A DNA stretch of 33,751 bases from JABIAL01 sp964645825 (lineage in GTDB: Bacteria > Patescibacteriota > Patescibacteriia > UBA1558 > GWA2-36-10), in assembly GCA_964645825.1 (NCBI GenBank), contig CAZXZY010000005.1, positions 1 through 33,751 of the forward strand, written 5' to 3'. Positions 13,043-21,506 of the stretch are shown here, in pieces. Position numbers and translations under genes: made by a program. The notes beneath the pieces were generated by a model that saw only the letters and a program-made list of their open reading frames with translations, did no database searches and had not been told where the DNA came from. How positions within the stretch are numbered: position 1 is the stretch's first letter; every line of letters starts with the position of its first letter.

Positions 13043-16000
13043 ATGAAAACCCGAAAATGCCTTCTACTTGCATTGCTTGCATTGATGTTATGTTGCGTTG
13101 CAGGATTTGCAATGCCTAATCCGCCAACCTACCATGAGGTAGATGGGCAAATTCTAGTCACTCAAGGTGATGAGTTTGGCTCAATCACTAAGGATGATCA
13201 GGGCAAAGTGGTGGTTCAGGAAAACGATCAGTGGTTCTATGCCAAGATCGATTCTTCAACCACGCCCCATCGATTGTCCAAGTACTCTTTGGTTTCGCAG
13301 GGCATCCCAGATGAGCTAGCTGCTTATCAGGATCCGGTGATTCAGGCTCAACGAGATGAGTTTGACTCTCATGCCACGGAAATCATTCCAGTGTCAGGAG
13401 CAATTCGTGCGACGATCATTCACGTTTGGTTTGCTTGGGGTCCACCAGAGGATGAACCTGATATTGCAAACTTTTGGGACTTTGAACACAATTCTGTGGT
13501 CCATCAATTGGATCCACAGAAGTATTATGATGTAGTTTTCTTGGACGACTACTTAGGCACCTATCCAGCTGATACCAGTGTCATCGGAGATGACATCGCT
13601 GGTTCAGCCAATGATTGGTGGCAATGGAGTAGTCACGGTACGTCTTGGTTGGAGCCAGATGTCACACGACATCCCAGTGCTGATAATCCAACGCATCCGG
13701 GACTGATAGTCGATCCAGAAACTGGCGGGCCATTTGTGATGATGAATTCGTCTACTAGTCTTACTTCTTTTTGGGAAACCATGGAAGCGGCTGGTATTGA
13801 TATGACTCTTGATCCAATGCGTCCAATTATTTTCATGGGTCATCCCGGTGGTTCACATGCGCATTATGGTGGTTGGACTTTTCTCAGTTTGAGATATGGT
13901 CCTTCGCCGATGATGACGGGGGTAATCGTTCATGAGCTTGGTCACTGCGTCCTGCAGCTACCCGATCTCTATAATGATCAAACCAATCCTTGGCAAGTCA
14001 TGAGTCATGGTTGCTTGGGCTATCCCAATCCAGAGCATGGTCGCAATCACAGTTTTGCCTCGGACATCTGTCCGACTTACAAAACAATGATTGGCTGGGA
14101 AACCCCCATCACGATCAATGGACCGGGTGATTTTTATATCACCCCTAACAGTCCACGTCAGCCTTATGTTATTGCTAATCCATTGCATCAGGAAGAGGAC
14201 TTGGTGCTTTATTCTTGGGATACGAGTCCCGAGAGTTTCACACGTCGTCACTTGTCGGAGAATGATGGGCGAATCTTGATTGAACATGCCGGCGTAGAGA
14301 ATGACAGCTGGCGTTTTCAGGATAAGCCTTGGCCGCCAATGGTCTGGTCAGATAGTACAAATTATTATCTAACCTGGCCATCAGAAGTACACAGTTATCT
14401 GCCAATGGAACTATGGGACCTCGATGATCTCTGGTTTAGTTGGTCAGTTGATTGTTTTGCAGAGGGTGATAGTGATTTTTTCTCTGTGTCCGAACGTCCA
14501 GCGCCAGAAGTTTACGTCACCTTGACTGAGGAATCTTTACTTAAGGAAGTACCATTGGGTGGCGCAGATGTTGACCTTACTTTTCTTAATTTGGGAAGCG
14601 AGCTCAGTGATTGGCAAATCACCATAGGTGATGAGACAATGAGTGGTAGTGGGCCCGTTGGGTTCAATGAGACCTTTCAAGCTTCGTTTTCTGCTGATGT
14701 TTGGGGAGCGTATGCTTTGGGTCAAGTTTTGGACTTGCCGATTCAGCTCAACACCACTTCACCGCCAGCGGAACTAATCATCGATCATTTGGAGCCACTT
14801 GTTGGTTTAGTGCCAGCAGGCTTACAGATTGATGTGAATAGTCAGGTCATTGTTGAGTCATTTCAACAGTACCTAGCTATTGCCGAAGGCGATGAGGTCA
14901 GCTTGTATGCCGACGGACAGCTGTCTGGCAGTTTGTCTTGGGGCGCGGAGATAAAGCGAATGTGCTTTGTTGACTCTCCCTTGCTGACTGAAAGTGAATT
15001 GATTGTTTTAGGAGAAGATTGGGCAGTTATGTGTCGAGTAGAGGGAATCTTTGCTCAGGAATCTGGTTGGCCAGTCTCATTTCCAACGACAATTGATGCT
15101 TACATGATTGCTGATACACCAGAAAATGATGCATCTTTGATCATTGTTGCTGGTGAAGAGTTGATCTGCTATTCGATTGACGAGCCAACAGACATCCCGA
15201 CCTATCAAGACTTACCAGACTTCATTTTACCTGTGACCAGCATGGCCTGGGCAGCGGATGATCCAGCTGGTGATCTTGGTTCACGGTTTTGTTTTGCTGG
15301 CGGTCACTTAAACCATCAACTGTTTACGATGTCTTTTTATGGTGATTCGCTCTCAGCCGGTAACGCCGACGAGAATGAGCGGGTTGTCAGGGCACCATTG
15401 GCAGTTGATTTGCATGGAAACGGGTATTACGAATTTATTGCTCCTCGATTGTTTGCGGATGCTTATTTTGACATCCAAGAGGAGTTATGGATGGTCAGCT
15501 ATAGCCAAGAGCAAGGTCATCATGGAACGGGCGTGCTCGATATGGGCATGAGATCTCTGTCTATGGAGAATGGCGTTGAGGCTCTGATTCCATTTCGTAA
15601 TACTGACTATCCATCACGAAGTGCTGTATTTGGTAATGACTACTATCCTTACAGCGACTACATGACTGATCTGAAGCTGATCGACCTAGGACATAATTCG
15701 CCTGAAGTGCGAATTGTTCATGCAGTACCACCAAGAAGACGTTGGCTCAATGTCGGCGATTTCAATGGCAATGGAATGCACGACATACTGATGGTTGATC
15801 GTGGTGATGGAGTGCACTTGTTGCGAGGAACTGGTGATTTGAATTTCAGTGCTTGGCACAGTAATGGACCAAAGGTCCATCATTATACCGAGATGAATTT
15901 CCGACCAGTTTTCTGGCAAGTGAATGGCGAGACATTGTTGGGTTGTTGGGAGAACGGTCACTTGACCTTCTATCAGTTGCCAACTAATGAGTGGCCAGTT

Positions 16001-16345
16001 TGGACTAGAGATGCTGGCCCAGGTAATCGTCGTTTTATGCCGAATCAAGCTTGGACACCACCAAGTGCCAGTCTCAATCCACCTGATGTAACCATTTCTT
16101 CTACTCGTAGCTTAGACATGCGGTTGAATATCGAATCACTAACCCTTGGTCAAGTCGCGACGAGTTATCAGGTGTGGGCATCAACAGACTTAGAGCAATG
16201 GGAGTTGCTAGATGAGGTTCCTTGGGATGGTCAGATCAATGACACTTGGGCGCATCATCGGGCATTGCAACAAAGCAGCAAGTTGTTCTATCGAGTTGTA
16301 TCTGTAAATGAGCCAGTAGACGGCAACGTCTTCTGGACTGAATAA
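13043..16345 (+). CDS. secreted M6-like metalloprotease, 1100 aa
   Basis: A large exported protein: signal peptide (about 1-23), then an N-terminal region and a catalytic domain. It carries HELGH at 297-301, followed by CVLQLPDLYND, close to the M6 (immune inhibitor A-like) signature HExxHxxGxPD. The spacing to the PDLY motif is one residue longer than usual. The following YPNPEHGRNHSF and WSFDC-like stretches are Trp-rich. After about residue 480 come beta-sandwich modules, and VGDFNGNGMHDILM near 910 is FG-GAP/VCBS-like. The end resembles a fibronectin-type module. It probably degrades extracellular protein. Base and codon use are clearly more G+C-rich than neighbours, suggesting transfer. 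It is probably co-transcribed with the gene at 16361. Confidence 0.85.
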   Translation: MKTRKCLLLALLALMLCCVAGFAMPNPPTYHEVDGQILVTQGDEFGSITKDDQGKVVVQENDQWFYAKIDSSTTPHRLSKYSLVSQGIPDELAAYQDPVIQAQRDEFDSHATEIIPVSGAIRATIIHVWFAWGPPEDEPDIANFWDFEHNSVVHQLDPQKYYDVVFLDDYLGTYPADTSVIGDDIAGSANDWWQWSSHGTSWLEPDVTRHPSADNPTHPGLIVDPETGGPFVMMNSSTSLTSFWETMEAAGIDMTLDPMRPIIFMGHPGGSHAHYGGWTFLSLRYGPSPMMTGVIVHELGHCVLQLPDLYNDQTNPWQVMSHGCLGYPNPEHGRNHSFASDICPTYKTMIGWETPITINGPGDFYITPNSPRQPYVIANPLHQEEDLVLYSWDTSPESFTRRHLSENDGRILIEHAGVENDSWRFQDKPWPPMVWSDSTNYYLTWPSEVHSYLPMELWDLDDLWFSWSVDCFAEGDSDFFSVSERPAPEVYVTLTEESLLKEVPLGGADVDLTFLNLGSELSDWQITIGDETMSGSGPVGFNETFQASFSADVWGAYALGQVLDLPIQLNTTSPPAELIIDHLEPLVGLVPAGLQIDVNSQVIVESFQQYLAIAEGDEVSLYADGQLSGSLSWGAEIKRMCFVDSPLLTESELIVLGEDWAVMCRVEGIFAQESGWPVSFPTTIDAYMIADTPENDASLIIVAGEELICYSIDEPTDIPTYQDLPDFILPVTSMAWAADDPAGDLGSRFCFAGGHLNHQLFTMSFYGDSLSAGNADENERVVRAPLAVDLHGNGYYEFIAPRLFADAYFDIQEELWMVSYSQEQGHHGTGVLDMGMRSLSMENGVEALIPFRNTDYPSRSAVFGNDYYPYSDYMTDLKLIDLGHNSPEVRIVHAVPPRRRWLNVGDFNGNGMHDILMVDRGDGVHLLRGTGDLNFSAWHSNGPKVHHYTEMNFRPVFWQVNGETLLGCWENGHLTFYQLPTNEWPVWTRDAGPGNRRFMPNQAWTPPSASLNPPDVTISSTRSLDMRLNIESLTLGQVATSYQVWASTDLEQWELLDEVPWDGQINDTWAHHRALQQSSKLFYRVVSVNEPVDGNVFWTE

Positions 16346-16360
16346 TAGGAGGGCAGTCTG

Positions 16361-17062
16361 ATGAAGTTTCTATTGCAAGCCCTGTTGGCAATAGCATTGA
16401 TGTGTAGCGCTTCACAGGCTACTGTCATCTTTGCCTATGCCGATGATTGGGACGAATGCACACCAGATAGTGTGTATGTGCACTGGGAAAAATGGGCCGG
16501 ACAATGGATCACCGGAGAAGCTTGTGGAGTGATTGAATACATGCCCGGTAATCCGGATTTTTATTCTTTCACCTGGTGTAGTTGGATGGAGGGCTGTGAA
16601 GATTTGCCAGACCATGCACAGTTTACCGCTTTGACGATAGTGCTGGAAAACGGTACGTCTCAATGGACAGACATTGAGCTATACAGCTGGAGTCACGCTG
16701 ATCCGGATTGCGATAATGGTGGCATGCCTTTGGAGCTTCCTGAAGGAACATTTGATGATTGTTCAGAAATGGTTTCTGTTGACCCTTGGGTTCAGCCAGT
16801 GACCATTCAGCTGGAGCAGAATTATCCCAATCCCTTCAATCCGCAGACCAGCATCGTGTTTCATCTGGATCGGCCACACGAGGTCACTCTGATTGTCTAT
16901 AACCTGATGGGCATCAAGGTGGCTACTTTGGCAAGCGGTCTTATGTCGACCGGTGAACATCAGTTTATTTTCGATGGTGGTGCACTATCATCGGGAACAT
17001 ACTTCTACACTCTGATCACGGATGATGTCCGAGTGACCAAGAAGATGATGTTGATCAAGTAA
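16361..17062 (+). CDS. secreted protein with a type IX secretion-like C-terminal sorting domain
   Basis: A 233-aa protein with signal peptide (about 1-20) and a Trp/Cys/Asp-rich middle (about 25-135) of unknown role. The C-terminal domain of about 85 residues begins QNYPNPFNPQTSIVFHLD and ends GTYFYTLITDDVRVTKKMM. This is the classic Por-type sorting/FlgD-like tail of Bacteroidota, Cloacimonadota, Fibrobacterota and related diderm groups, where it directs export through the type IX system. No such machinery is expected in Patescibacteria. The start is fixed by AGGAGGG, 15 bases after the protease stop. Codon use matches the protease, so the two probably moved together. Confidence 0.85.
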   Translation: MKFLLQALLAIALMCSASQATVIFAYADDWDECTPDSVYVHWEKWAGQWITGEACGVIEYMPGNPDFYSFTWCSWMEGCEDLPDHAQFTALTIVLENGTSQWTDIELYSWSHADPDCDNGGMPLELPEGTFDDCSEMVSVDPWVQPVTIQLEQNYPNPFNPQTSIVFHLDRPHEVTLIVYNLMGIKVATLASGLMSTGEHQFIFDGGALSSGTYFYTLITDDVRVTKKMMLIK

Positions 17063-17084
17063 GTCAATCATAAACAAGTAAACA

Positions 17085-17114
17085 CCCGGTTCTCAGAGAG
17101 AACCGGGCTTTTTT
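17085..17114 (+). terminator. intrinsic terminator closing the protease operon
   Basis: CCCGGTTCTC (17085-17094) pairs perfectly with GAGAACCGGG (17098-17107) around AGA, followed by C and six T. Confidence 0.92.
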
Positions 17115-17132
17115 ATTCAAATTATTTTTTAT

Positions 17133-17429
17133 TTAAACTAAATCAACCATCAAAACACCTTCACCGCCAGCCGCAAATTTGCCAGGTTGTATTTTTTTGA
17201 CTTGTGAGTGACTAGATAAGTATTCTTGTAACAATGGCTTAATCACGGCACCATTTTTTGAATGCTTTCCTTGCCCTACTACAAAACTTATTTTTTTATA
17301 ATTATTTTCTTGAGCATTATTTATAAAATCATCAGTTAATTTAATAATTTCATCTCCAGTCAAAATACCTAAATTATGAAAATCAAATTCAGCTTCTGAT
17401 TTATTTAATTGGGCATATTTATTAGGCAT
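17133..17429 (-). CDS. Smr domain protein
   Basis: A 98-aa stand-alone Smr (small MutS-related) domain. Diagnostic elements are FDFHNLG (for the DxHG motif), FVVGQGKHSKNGAVIKP (for the hGxGxHSxxG...LK motif) and GGEGVLMVDL at the end. Smr domains nick or bind DNA or cleave mRNA on stalled ribosomes; in small stand-alone forms the substrate is unclear. The usual DLHG is altered to DFHN. It starts five bases downstream of the recombinase stop, so both probably share a transcript. Its role may be in nucleic-acid quality control rather than in recombination. Confidence 0.87.
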   Translation of the reverse strand: MPNKYAQLNKSEAEFDFHNLGILTGDEIIKLTDDFINNAQENNYKKISFVVGQGKHSKNGAVIKPLLQEYLSSHSQVKKIQPGKFAAGGEGVLMVDLV

Positions 17430-17434
17430 AAAAT

Positions 17435-18226
17435 TTAAATTTTTTTGAAATATTCTTCAGCCGCAGTCTTGGTAGTGAAGTGTAGAGCTTGTTGAATAGT
17501 GATAGCTGAGCCACCAGTTGATTTGAGATTATAAGCTAAAGTATTACGTAGAGTTTGAGGCGTTACTTTCAAGATTGGTTGCATGGTACGAGCATATTTT
17601 TCTAAAATTCTTTCTGCTGAGCGAATCGAAAGATGATTATTTTCATCATTTCCTTTTTTAGCGCGATCAAAGTTGATAAATAAATACAAATTTTCATCCA
17701 ATCTTTGGTCTAGATATTTTAAGAGATGAAATTTAGTGGTAGCAGAAATCGGCGCTTCAATTTTATCTAGTTTAATAAGATCTTTTTCTAAATTAATATT
17801 ATTTTTAGTCAATTTTATAATCTGCCCAATTTTCAAACCAGTACAATAGGCTAATTCTAATAAAATTTTATCTCGTAAACCCATTAAGCTTTTCTTTTTG
17901 AGAGGAGCGTCCAGAAATTGTTTGAGCTGAGCTTTATCTAGCACTTCAATACTTTGTTTTTCAGCGCTTAGTAGGTCAAATTGGAAATTTTCTTTTTTAA
18001 ATTTTAAATAGCTATTTAAAATAACTAATCTTAGATTTATAGTGGCTATTTTAGAATAATTTTTTAATAAATAATTATAATATAATTTTAAATTACTAGT
18101 GTCTAGTTTTTTATTATCTAGCCATTGCAAAAATTGATGAACATGCCAGAGATAAGTCTCAATAGTCTCGGGCTGTAATTTTTTTTGCTCCAAATATTTT
18201 TGATAAGCTGTTAGTTTTTGTGTCAT
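17435..18226 (-). CDS. Xer-like tyrosine recombinase with altered active site
   Basis: A 263-aa protein with the two-domain Xer layout: an N-terminal SAM-like core-binding domain (about 1-88, AYQKYLEQKKLQPETIETYL) and a catalytic domain (about 95-263). Compared with XerC/D, the first catalytic Arg in TGLRxxEL is Lys132 (TGLKIGQI) and the His of HxLRH is Gln224 (TPQTLRN). Arg227, His249 and Tyr259 (AAEEYFKKI) remain. Loss of the first Arg normally abolishes strand cleavage. It could be an inactive DNA-binding homologue, an accessory subunit or a very divergent enzyme. It is predicted to have a near-leaderless mRNA from TGCTACAAT at 18235-18243. Confidence 0.82.
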   Translation of the reverse strand: MTQKLTAYQKYLEQKKLQPETIETYLWHVHQFLQWLDNKKLDTSNLKLYYNYLLKNYSKIATINLRLVILNSYLKFKKENFQFDLLSAEKQSIEVLDKAQLKQFLDAPLKKKSLMGLRDKILLELAYCTGLKIGQIIKLTKNNINLEKDLIKLDKIEAPISATTKFHLLKYLDQRLDENLYLFINFDRAKKGNDENNHLSIRSAERILEKYARTMQPILKVTPQTLRNTLAYNLKSTGGSAITIQQALHFTTKTAAEEYFKKI

Positions 18227-18234
18227 ATAATATT

Positions 18235-18243
18235 ATTGTAGCA
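18235..18243 (-). promoter_or_regulatory. extended -10 promoter of the recombinase/Smr operon
   Basis: Minus-strand TGCTACAAT ends eight bases before the ATG at 18226, so the mRNA would begin at or within two bases of the start codon. Confidence 0.5.
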
Positions 18244-18249
18244 TAACGA

Positions 18250-18292
18250 GCTAAAATAAAAAGCTCCCGCAGACATTGTTGTCTACGAGAGC
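18250..18292 (-). terminator. intrinsic terminator of the 70-aa protein gene
   Basis: Minus-strand GCTCTCGTAGACA (18280-18292) pairs with TGTCTGCGGGAGC (18263-18275), 13 bp including two G-U pairs, then TTTTTATTTT. Confidence 0.88.
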
Positions 18293-18312
18293 GTATTTGA
18301 TGACCGGTGTGG

Positions 18313-18525
18313 TCAATCAGTTTTGCGTATATTGCCACGATTGGAGCTTTTGCGCCACTGACGAATTTGAGCATCGCTCAAATCTTCATTGTCATATTTT
18401 CTCCTACGAAACATCGCGGAATAAGTGCGTTGATTCGTGATCAAAGCATCTTCTCTCATTTTTTTGAGAGCTGCTTGGACATCAGGATTACTCAAGACGT
18501 CCTTTTTTTCTTCGTTTCCGGACAT
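18313..18525 (-). CDS. 70-aa charged small protein, unknown function
   Basis: A soluble, highly charged protein: an acidic N-terminal half (SGNEEKKDVLSNPDVQAALK) and a basic C-terminal half with FRRRKYDNEDLSDAQIRQWR. It has no Cys and no hydrophobic segment. The second half could be a short DNA- or RNA-binding helix pair. No family is recognised. The start is supported by GGGAGG, about five bases upstream of the ATG, and the unit has its own TTGACA-17-TAAATT promoter and a strong terminator. It therefore looks like an independently expressed gene. Confidence 0.72.
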   Translation of the reverse strand: MSGNEEKKDVLSNPDVQAALKKMREDALITNQRTYSAMFRRRKYDNEDLSDAQIRQWRKSSNRGNIRKTD

Positions 18526-18576
18526 GATAGCCTCCCAGTTGGCTCTGGTGATTATTGATGGAACTATTAATAGCTT

Positions 18577-18605
18577 AATTTAGCATATTTTTGGTATTTT
18601 GTCAA
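18577..18605 (-). promoter_or_regulatory. promoter of the 70-aa protein gene
   Basis: Minus-strand TTGACA (18600-18605) and TAAATT (18577-18582), 17 bases apart. Confidence 0.65.
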
Positions 18606-18679
18606 TGCTTGTGTGTTTTAGTCTAATATTGACTTTTTATGATAAAAATGTTAATTTACAGAAGTATTTTATAAGTAAT

Positions 18680-18742
18680 TCCCACTACTGGGCGCGACCT
18701 GACAACTAACTAGAGGTCATGACTCGGAGTAGGGAGTAAGGA
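18680..18742 (+). promoter_or_regulatory. rpsO (S15) leader, likely autoregulatory structure
   Basis: An outer stem TCCC-A-CTACT (18680-18689) pairs with AGTAGGGA (18728-18735) with one bulged A. It encloses a hairpin GACCT (18696-18700) / AGGTC (18714-18718). The outer stem masks the GGGAG next to the ribosome site (AAGGA, 18738-18742). S15 is known to repress its own translation through varied leader folds, and the layout here fits that logic. Confidence 0.65.
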
Positions 18743-18748
18743 AAAATT

Positions 18749-19093
18749 ATGTTAGACAAGAAAAAGAAGTTAAAATTGGTAGAAAAGTTTCGTACTCATA
18801 AGAATGATACTGGATCTACCGAGGTGCAAGTCGCTATTTTGACCGAAGAGATCAAAGAGTTGACTAATCACTTGAAAACCCACAAGAAGGATTTTTCTTC
18901 TCGCCGTGGTTTACTTGCTAAAGTAGCTTTACGTCACAAACTATTACGTTATTTAGAACGTGAAGATGAAAAGCGCTTTATCAAAATTGCCAAAGCTTTG
19001 AAATTAAAGATCGCTAAGAAACAAATCAATGATATCGATGAATTTTTTGGCAACGAGGTAGCCGCTGAAGGAGCAGAGGAGACAAAAGAATAA
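18749..19093 (+). CDS. rpsO: 30S ribosomal protein S15
   Basis: Binds 16S rRNA in the central domain early in small-subunit assembly. The S15 core is clear: FRTHKNDTGSTEVQVAILTE, then HLKTHKKDFSSRRGLL and RKLLxYL-type RHKLLRYLERED. The usual length is about 89 aa; here it is 114, with an extra acidic and Lys-rich tail (AKKQINDIDEFFGNEVAAEG and beyond). The gene is preceded by a structured leader that can hide the ribosome site, and is followed by pnp in the classical rpsO-pnp order. A hairpin lies between the two genes. Confidence 0.97.
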   Translation: MLDKKKKLKLVEKFRTHKNDTGSTEVQVAILTEEIKELTNHLKTHKKDFSSRRGLLAKVALRHKLLRYLEREDEKRFIKIAKALKLKIAKKQINDIDEFFGNEVAAEGAEETKE

Positions 19094-19106
19094 ATTTATT
19101 TTTAGT

Positions 19107-19129
19107 CCTGTCCCGCTTGTCGGGATGGG
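19107..19129 (+). promoter_or_regulatory. hairpin in the rpsO-pnp intergenic region
   Basis: CCTGTCCCG (19107-19115) pairs with CGGGATGGG (19121-19129) including G-U pairs. Only a weak T tract follows, so it may be an RNase processing site or partial terminator. The remaining 130 nt to pnp hold a smaller AGCG/CGCT hairpin (about 19199-19209) and the AGGAG ribosome site (19251-19255). Confidence 0.5.
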
Positions 19130-19263
19130 GCTATTAGTTTATTGATATAGATAATTAAATAAAGCATGAGTTGGTCGGCAAACGATAGGCTATTAGTTGA
19201 GCGAATCGCTAATTAACAGTCTAAGGCTTGTTAGGTCAACCATTGCTAAAAGGAGTTGACATT

Positions 19264-21498
19264 ATGTCTAAAACAAAATTTACCACCGAAGTCGGTGGAC
19301 GCCAACTAGAAGTAGAAGTTGGTAAGCTTGCTAAGCAAGCGCATGGTGCTTGTACAGTCACCTATGGTGAGACTGTGGTTTTGGCCACGGCCGTTACTTC
19401 TCGTCAGCCCAGAGAGGGGATAGATTATTTTCCTTTGATGGTTGATTATGAGGAGCGTCTTTACGCAGCCGGAAAAATTAAAGGATCTCGTTTTATCAAA
19501 CGTGAAGGCCGAGCAACTGACGAAGCAGTCTTGACTGGTCGCTTGATCGATCGATCTATTCGTCCATTGTTTAAAGAAACAGATCGTAATGACGTTCAAG
19601 TTGTCATTACTGTTTTGTCTTATGATGGTGTAAATGACCCTGATTTTCCTAGTATTATTGCAGCAAGCATAGCTTTGGCTATGTCACCAATTCCATGGAA
19701 AGGTCCTTTGGCTGGTGTCAGTATTGGTCGCGTCAATAATGAATGGGTTTTGAATCCAACAGTAGAAGCAAAAGCTAAAAGTGATTTAGAATTGTTCGTC
19801 GCGGGATCAGCTTCTGAAGCAATTATGATCGAAGCTGGTGCTCAACAGATTTCTGAAGCTGATATGTTTGCTGGGATTCAATTTGCTGCTAAGCACATCA
19901 AGAAATTAGTTGGCTTCATCGAAGATGTAGTCAAAAAAGTTGGTAAGCCAAAAGTAGAATCTATGGCTGCCCCTGAGGTGCAGGCTGAAAGAGAAGTTGT
20001 TAGTAAAAAAGTAGAAGAATTTTTAGCTACTCAAGACTTAGGTTCATGTTTTCATCCAGACAAATCTGAAATGAGAGCAGCAATTGCCAAAGTAGAGGAA
20101 GACTTAAATAATTTACTAAAAGAGGATAACGAAGTTAGCAAAGATATGCGTTCAATGGGATTGTCAATGATTGATGAAGCCTTGAACAAAGCTTTCAAAG
20201 TGTTAGTTCTAGAAAATAATAGACGTCCAGACGGTAGAGCTGTTGATGAGATTAGAGATCTGACTTCAGAGGTCAGTCTTTTGCCTCGTACTCATGGTAG
20301 TGGACTATTTTCTCGTGGTGAAACTCAAGTTTTGTCTATTGTCACTTTAGGTTCTCCTGGTGATGAGCAAACTTTAGACACTATGGAAGAAGCTGGCACC
20401 AAAAAGTATATGCACCACTATAATTTCCCAGGATATTCTGTTGGTGAAGTGAAACCTTTGCGCGGACCAGGTCGTCGTGAAATTGGCCACGGTGCTTTAG
20501 CTGAAAAAGCTTTAGTTCCAGTGCTACCAGACAATGAAGATTTTCCATATACTATTCGTGTAGTTTCTGAAGTATTGGGTTCAAACGGCTCATCTTCACA
20601 AGCTTCTGTCTGTGGCTCAACTTTGTCCTTAATGGACGCTGGAGTGCCAATTAAAGCCCCTGTGGCTGGTATTGCGATGGGCTTGGTGCTTGATGAAGCT
20701 AACCCAAAGAAATATCAGATTTTGACTGACATTCAAGGCATTGAAGATCATTCTGGTCATATGGATTTCAAAGTGGCTGGAACCCGCGATGGTATTACTG
20801 CTATTCAATTAGATATTAAATCAGATGGCATTAGCTATCAGGTGGTAGAAGAGACTTTAGCTGCCGCAAAAGTTGCTCGTGAAAAGATTTTGGGAGTGAT
20901 GGCTGCTGCTATTGAGCAACCAAGAACAGAATTATCTCAATATGCTCCTCGTATTACTACTATGCATATCGATCCAGAAAAAATCAGAGACGTTATTGGC
21001 TCTGGCGGTAAGATTATCAATGAGATTATTGAAAAATGTAATGTTGCTATCGACATTGAGCAAGATGGTTTAGTGATGATCACTGGATCCGATCAAGAAG
21101 GCGCCACCAAAGCTGAAGAATGGATTAATAATATCGTTCGAGAAGTAGAGGTTGGCGAAGTTTTTGAAGGACCAATTTTGAAAATAGTAACTGATAGAAA
21201 TAAAGGCACTGACATCGGAGCAATCGTAGAATTAGGACCAAACAAAGATGGTATGGTTCATATTTCTAACATAGCTCACGAGCGTGTTAACAAAGTTAGT
21301 GATAAAGTGAAGGTTGGCGACATCGTTAAAGTCAAAGTAATGGAAGTTGATAAAGAAAAAAATCGTATCGGTCTTTCCATGAAAGAATTATTGCCTCGTC
21401 CAGAGGGAATGACAGCAACTATGCCTCCAGCAAGAATTAATAATGATCGATCCCGAGCAGGTGCGAGGGATAAAAAACCATTTTTTAAGAAAAAATAA
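19264..21498 (+). CDS. pnp: polynucleotide phosphorylase
   Basis: 3'-5' phosphorolytic exoribonuclease of RNA decay. Order of domains in the 744-aa chain: first RNase PH-like domain (about 5-140), helical linker, second RNase PH-like domain (about 335-550), KH domain from about 563 (KIRDVIGSGGKIINEI) and S1 domain from about 630 to 705. The catalytic loop reads EDHSGHMDFKVAG, keeping both Asp and the Lys of the E. coli site. The neighbouring non-essential Asp is His. The Lys-rich C-terminus is usual. The ATG at 19264 has AGGAG at a spacing of eight; the in-frame ATG at 19228 has no ribosome site. It is downstream of rpsO, as in many bacteria. Confidence 0.97.
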   Translation: MSKTKFTTEVGGRQLEVEVGKLAKQAHGACTVTYGETVVLATAVTSRQPREGIDYFPLMVDYEERLYAAGKIKGSRFIKREGRATDEAVLTGRLIDRSIRPLFKETDRNDVQVVITVLSYDGVNDPDFPSIIAASIALAMSPIPWKGPLAGVSIGRVNNEWVLNPTVEAKAKSDLELFVAGSASEAIMIEAGAQQISEADMFAGIQFAAKHIKKLVGFIEDVVKKVGKPKVESMAAPEVQAEREVVSKKVEEFLATQDLGSCFHPDKSEMRAAIAKVEEDLNNLLKEDNEVSKDMRSMGLSMIDEALNKAFKVLVLENNRRPDGRAVDEIRDLTSEVSLLPRTHGSGLFSRGETQVLSIVTLGSPGDEQTLDTMEEAGTKKYMHHYNFPGYSVGEVKPLRGPGRREIGHGALAEKALVPVLPDNEDFPYTIRVVSEVLGSNGSSSQASVCGSTLSLMDAGVPIKAPVAGIAMGLVLDEANPKKYQILTDIQGIEDHSGHMDFKVAGTRDGITAIQLDIKSDGISYQVVEETLAAAKVAREKILGVMAAAIEQPRTELSQYAPRITTMHIDPEKIRDVIGSGGKIINEIIEKCNVAIDIEQDGLVMITGSDQEGATKAEEWINNIVREVEVGEVFEGPILKIVTDRNKGTDIGAIVELGPNKDGMVHISNIAHERVNKVSDKVKVGDIVKVKVMEVDKEKNRIGLSMKELLPRPEGMTATMPPARINNDRSRAGARDKKPFFKKK

Positions 21499-21506
21499 AA
21501 TTTAGT

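Noticed and set aside
12937..13119. 60-codon frame overlapping the protease start
   Set aside because: No ribosome site and low-complexity polar composition; it overlaps the well-supported protease start in another frame.
17115..17435. attachment-site repeat for the putative island
   Set aside because: I looked for a copy of the tRNA-Val 3' end near the recombinase genes and found none, so no attachment sites are annotated.
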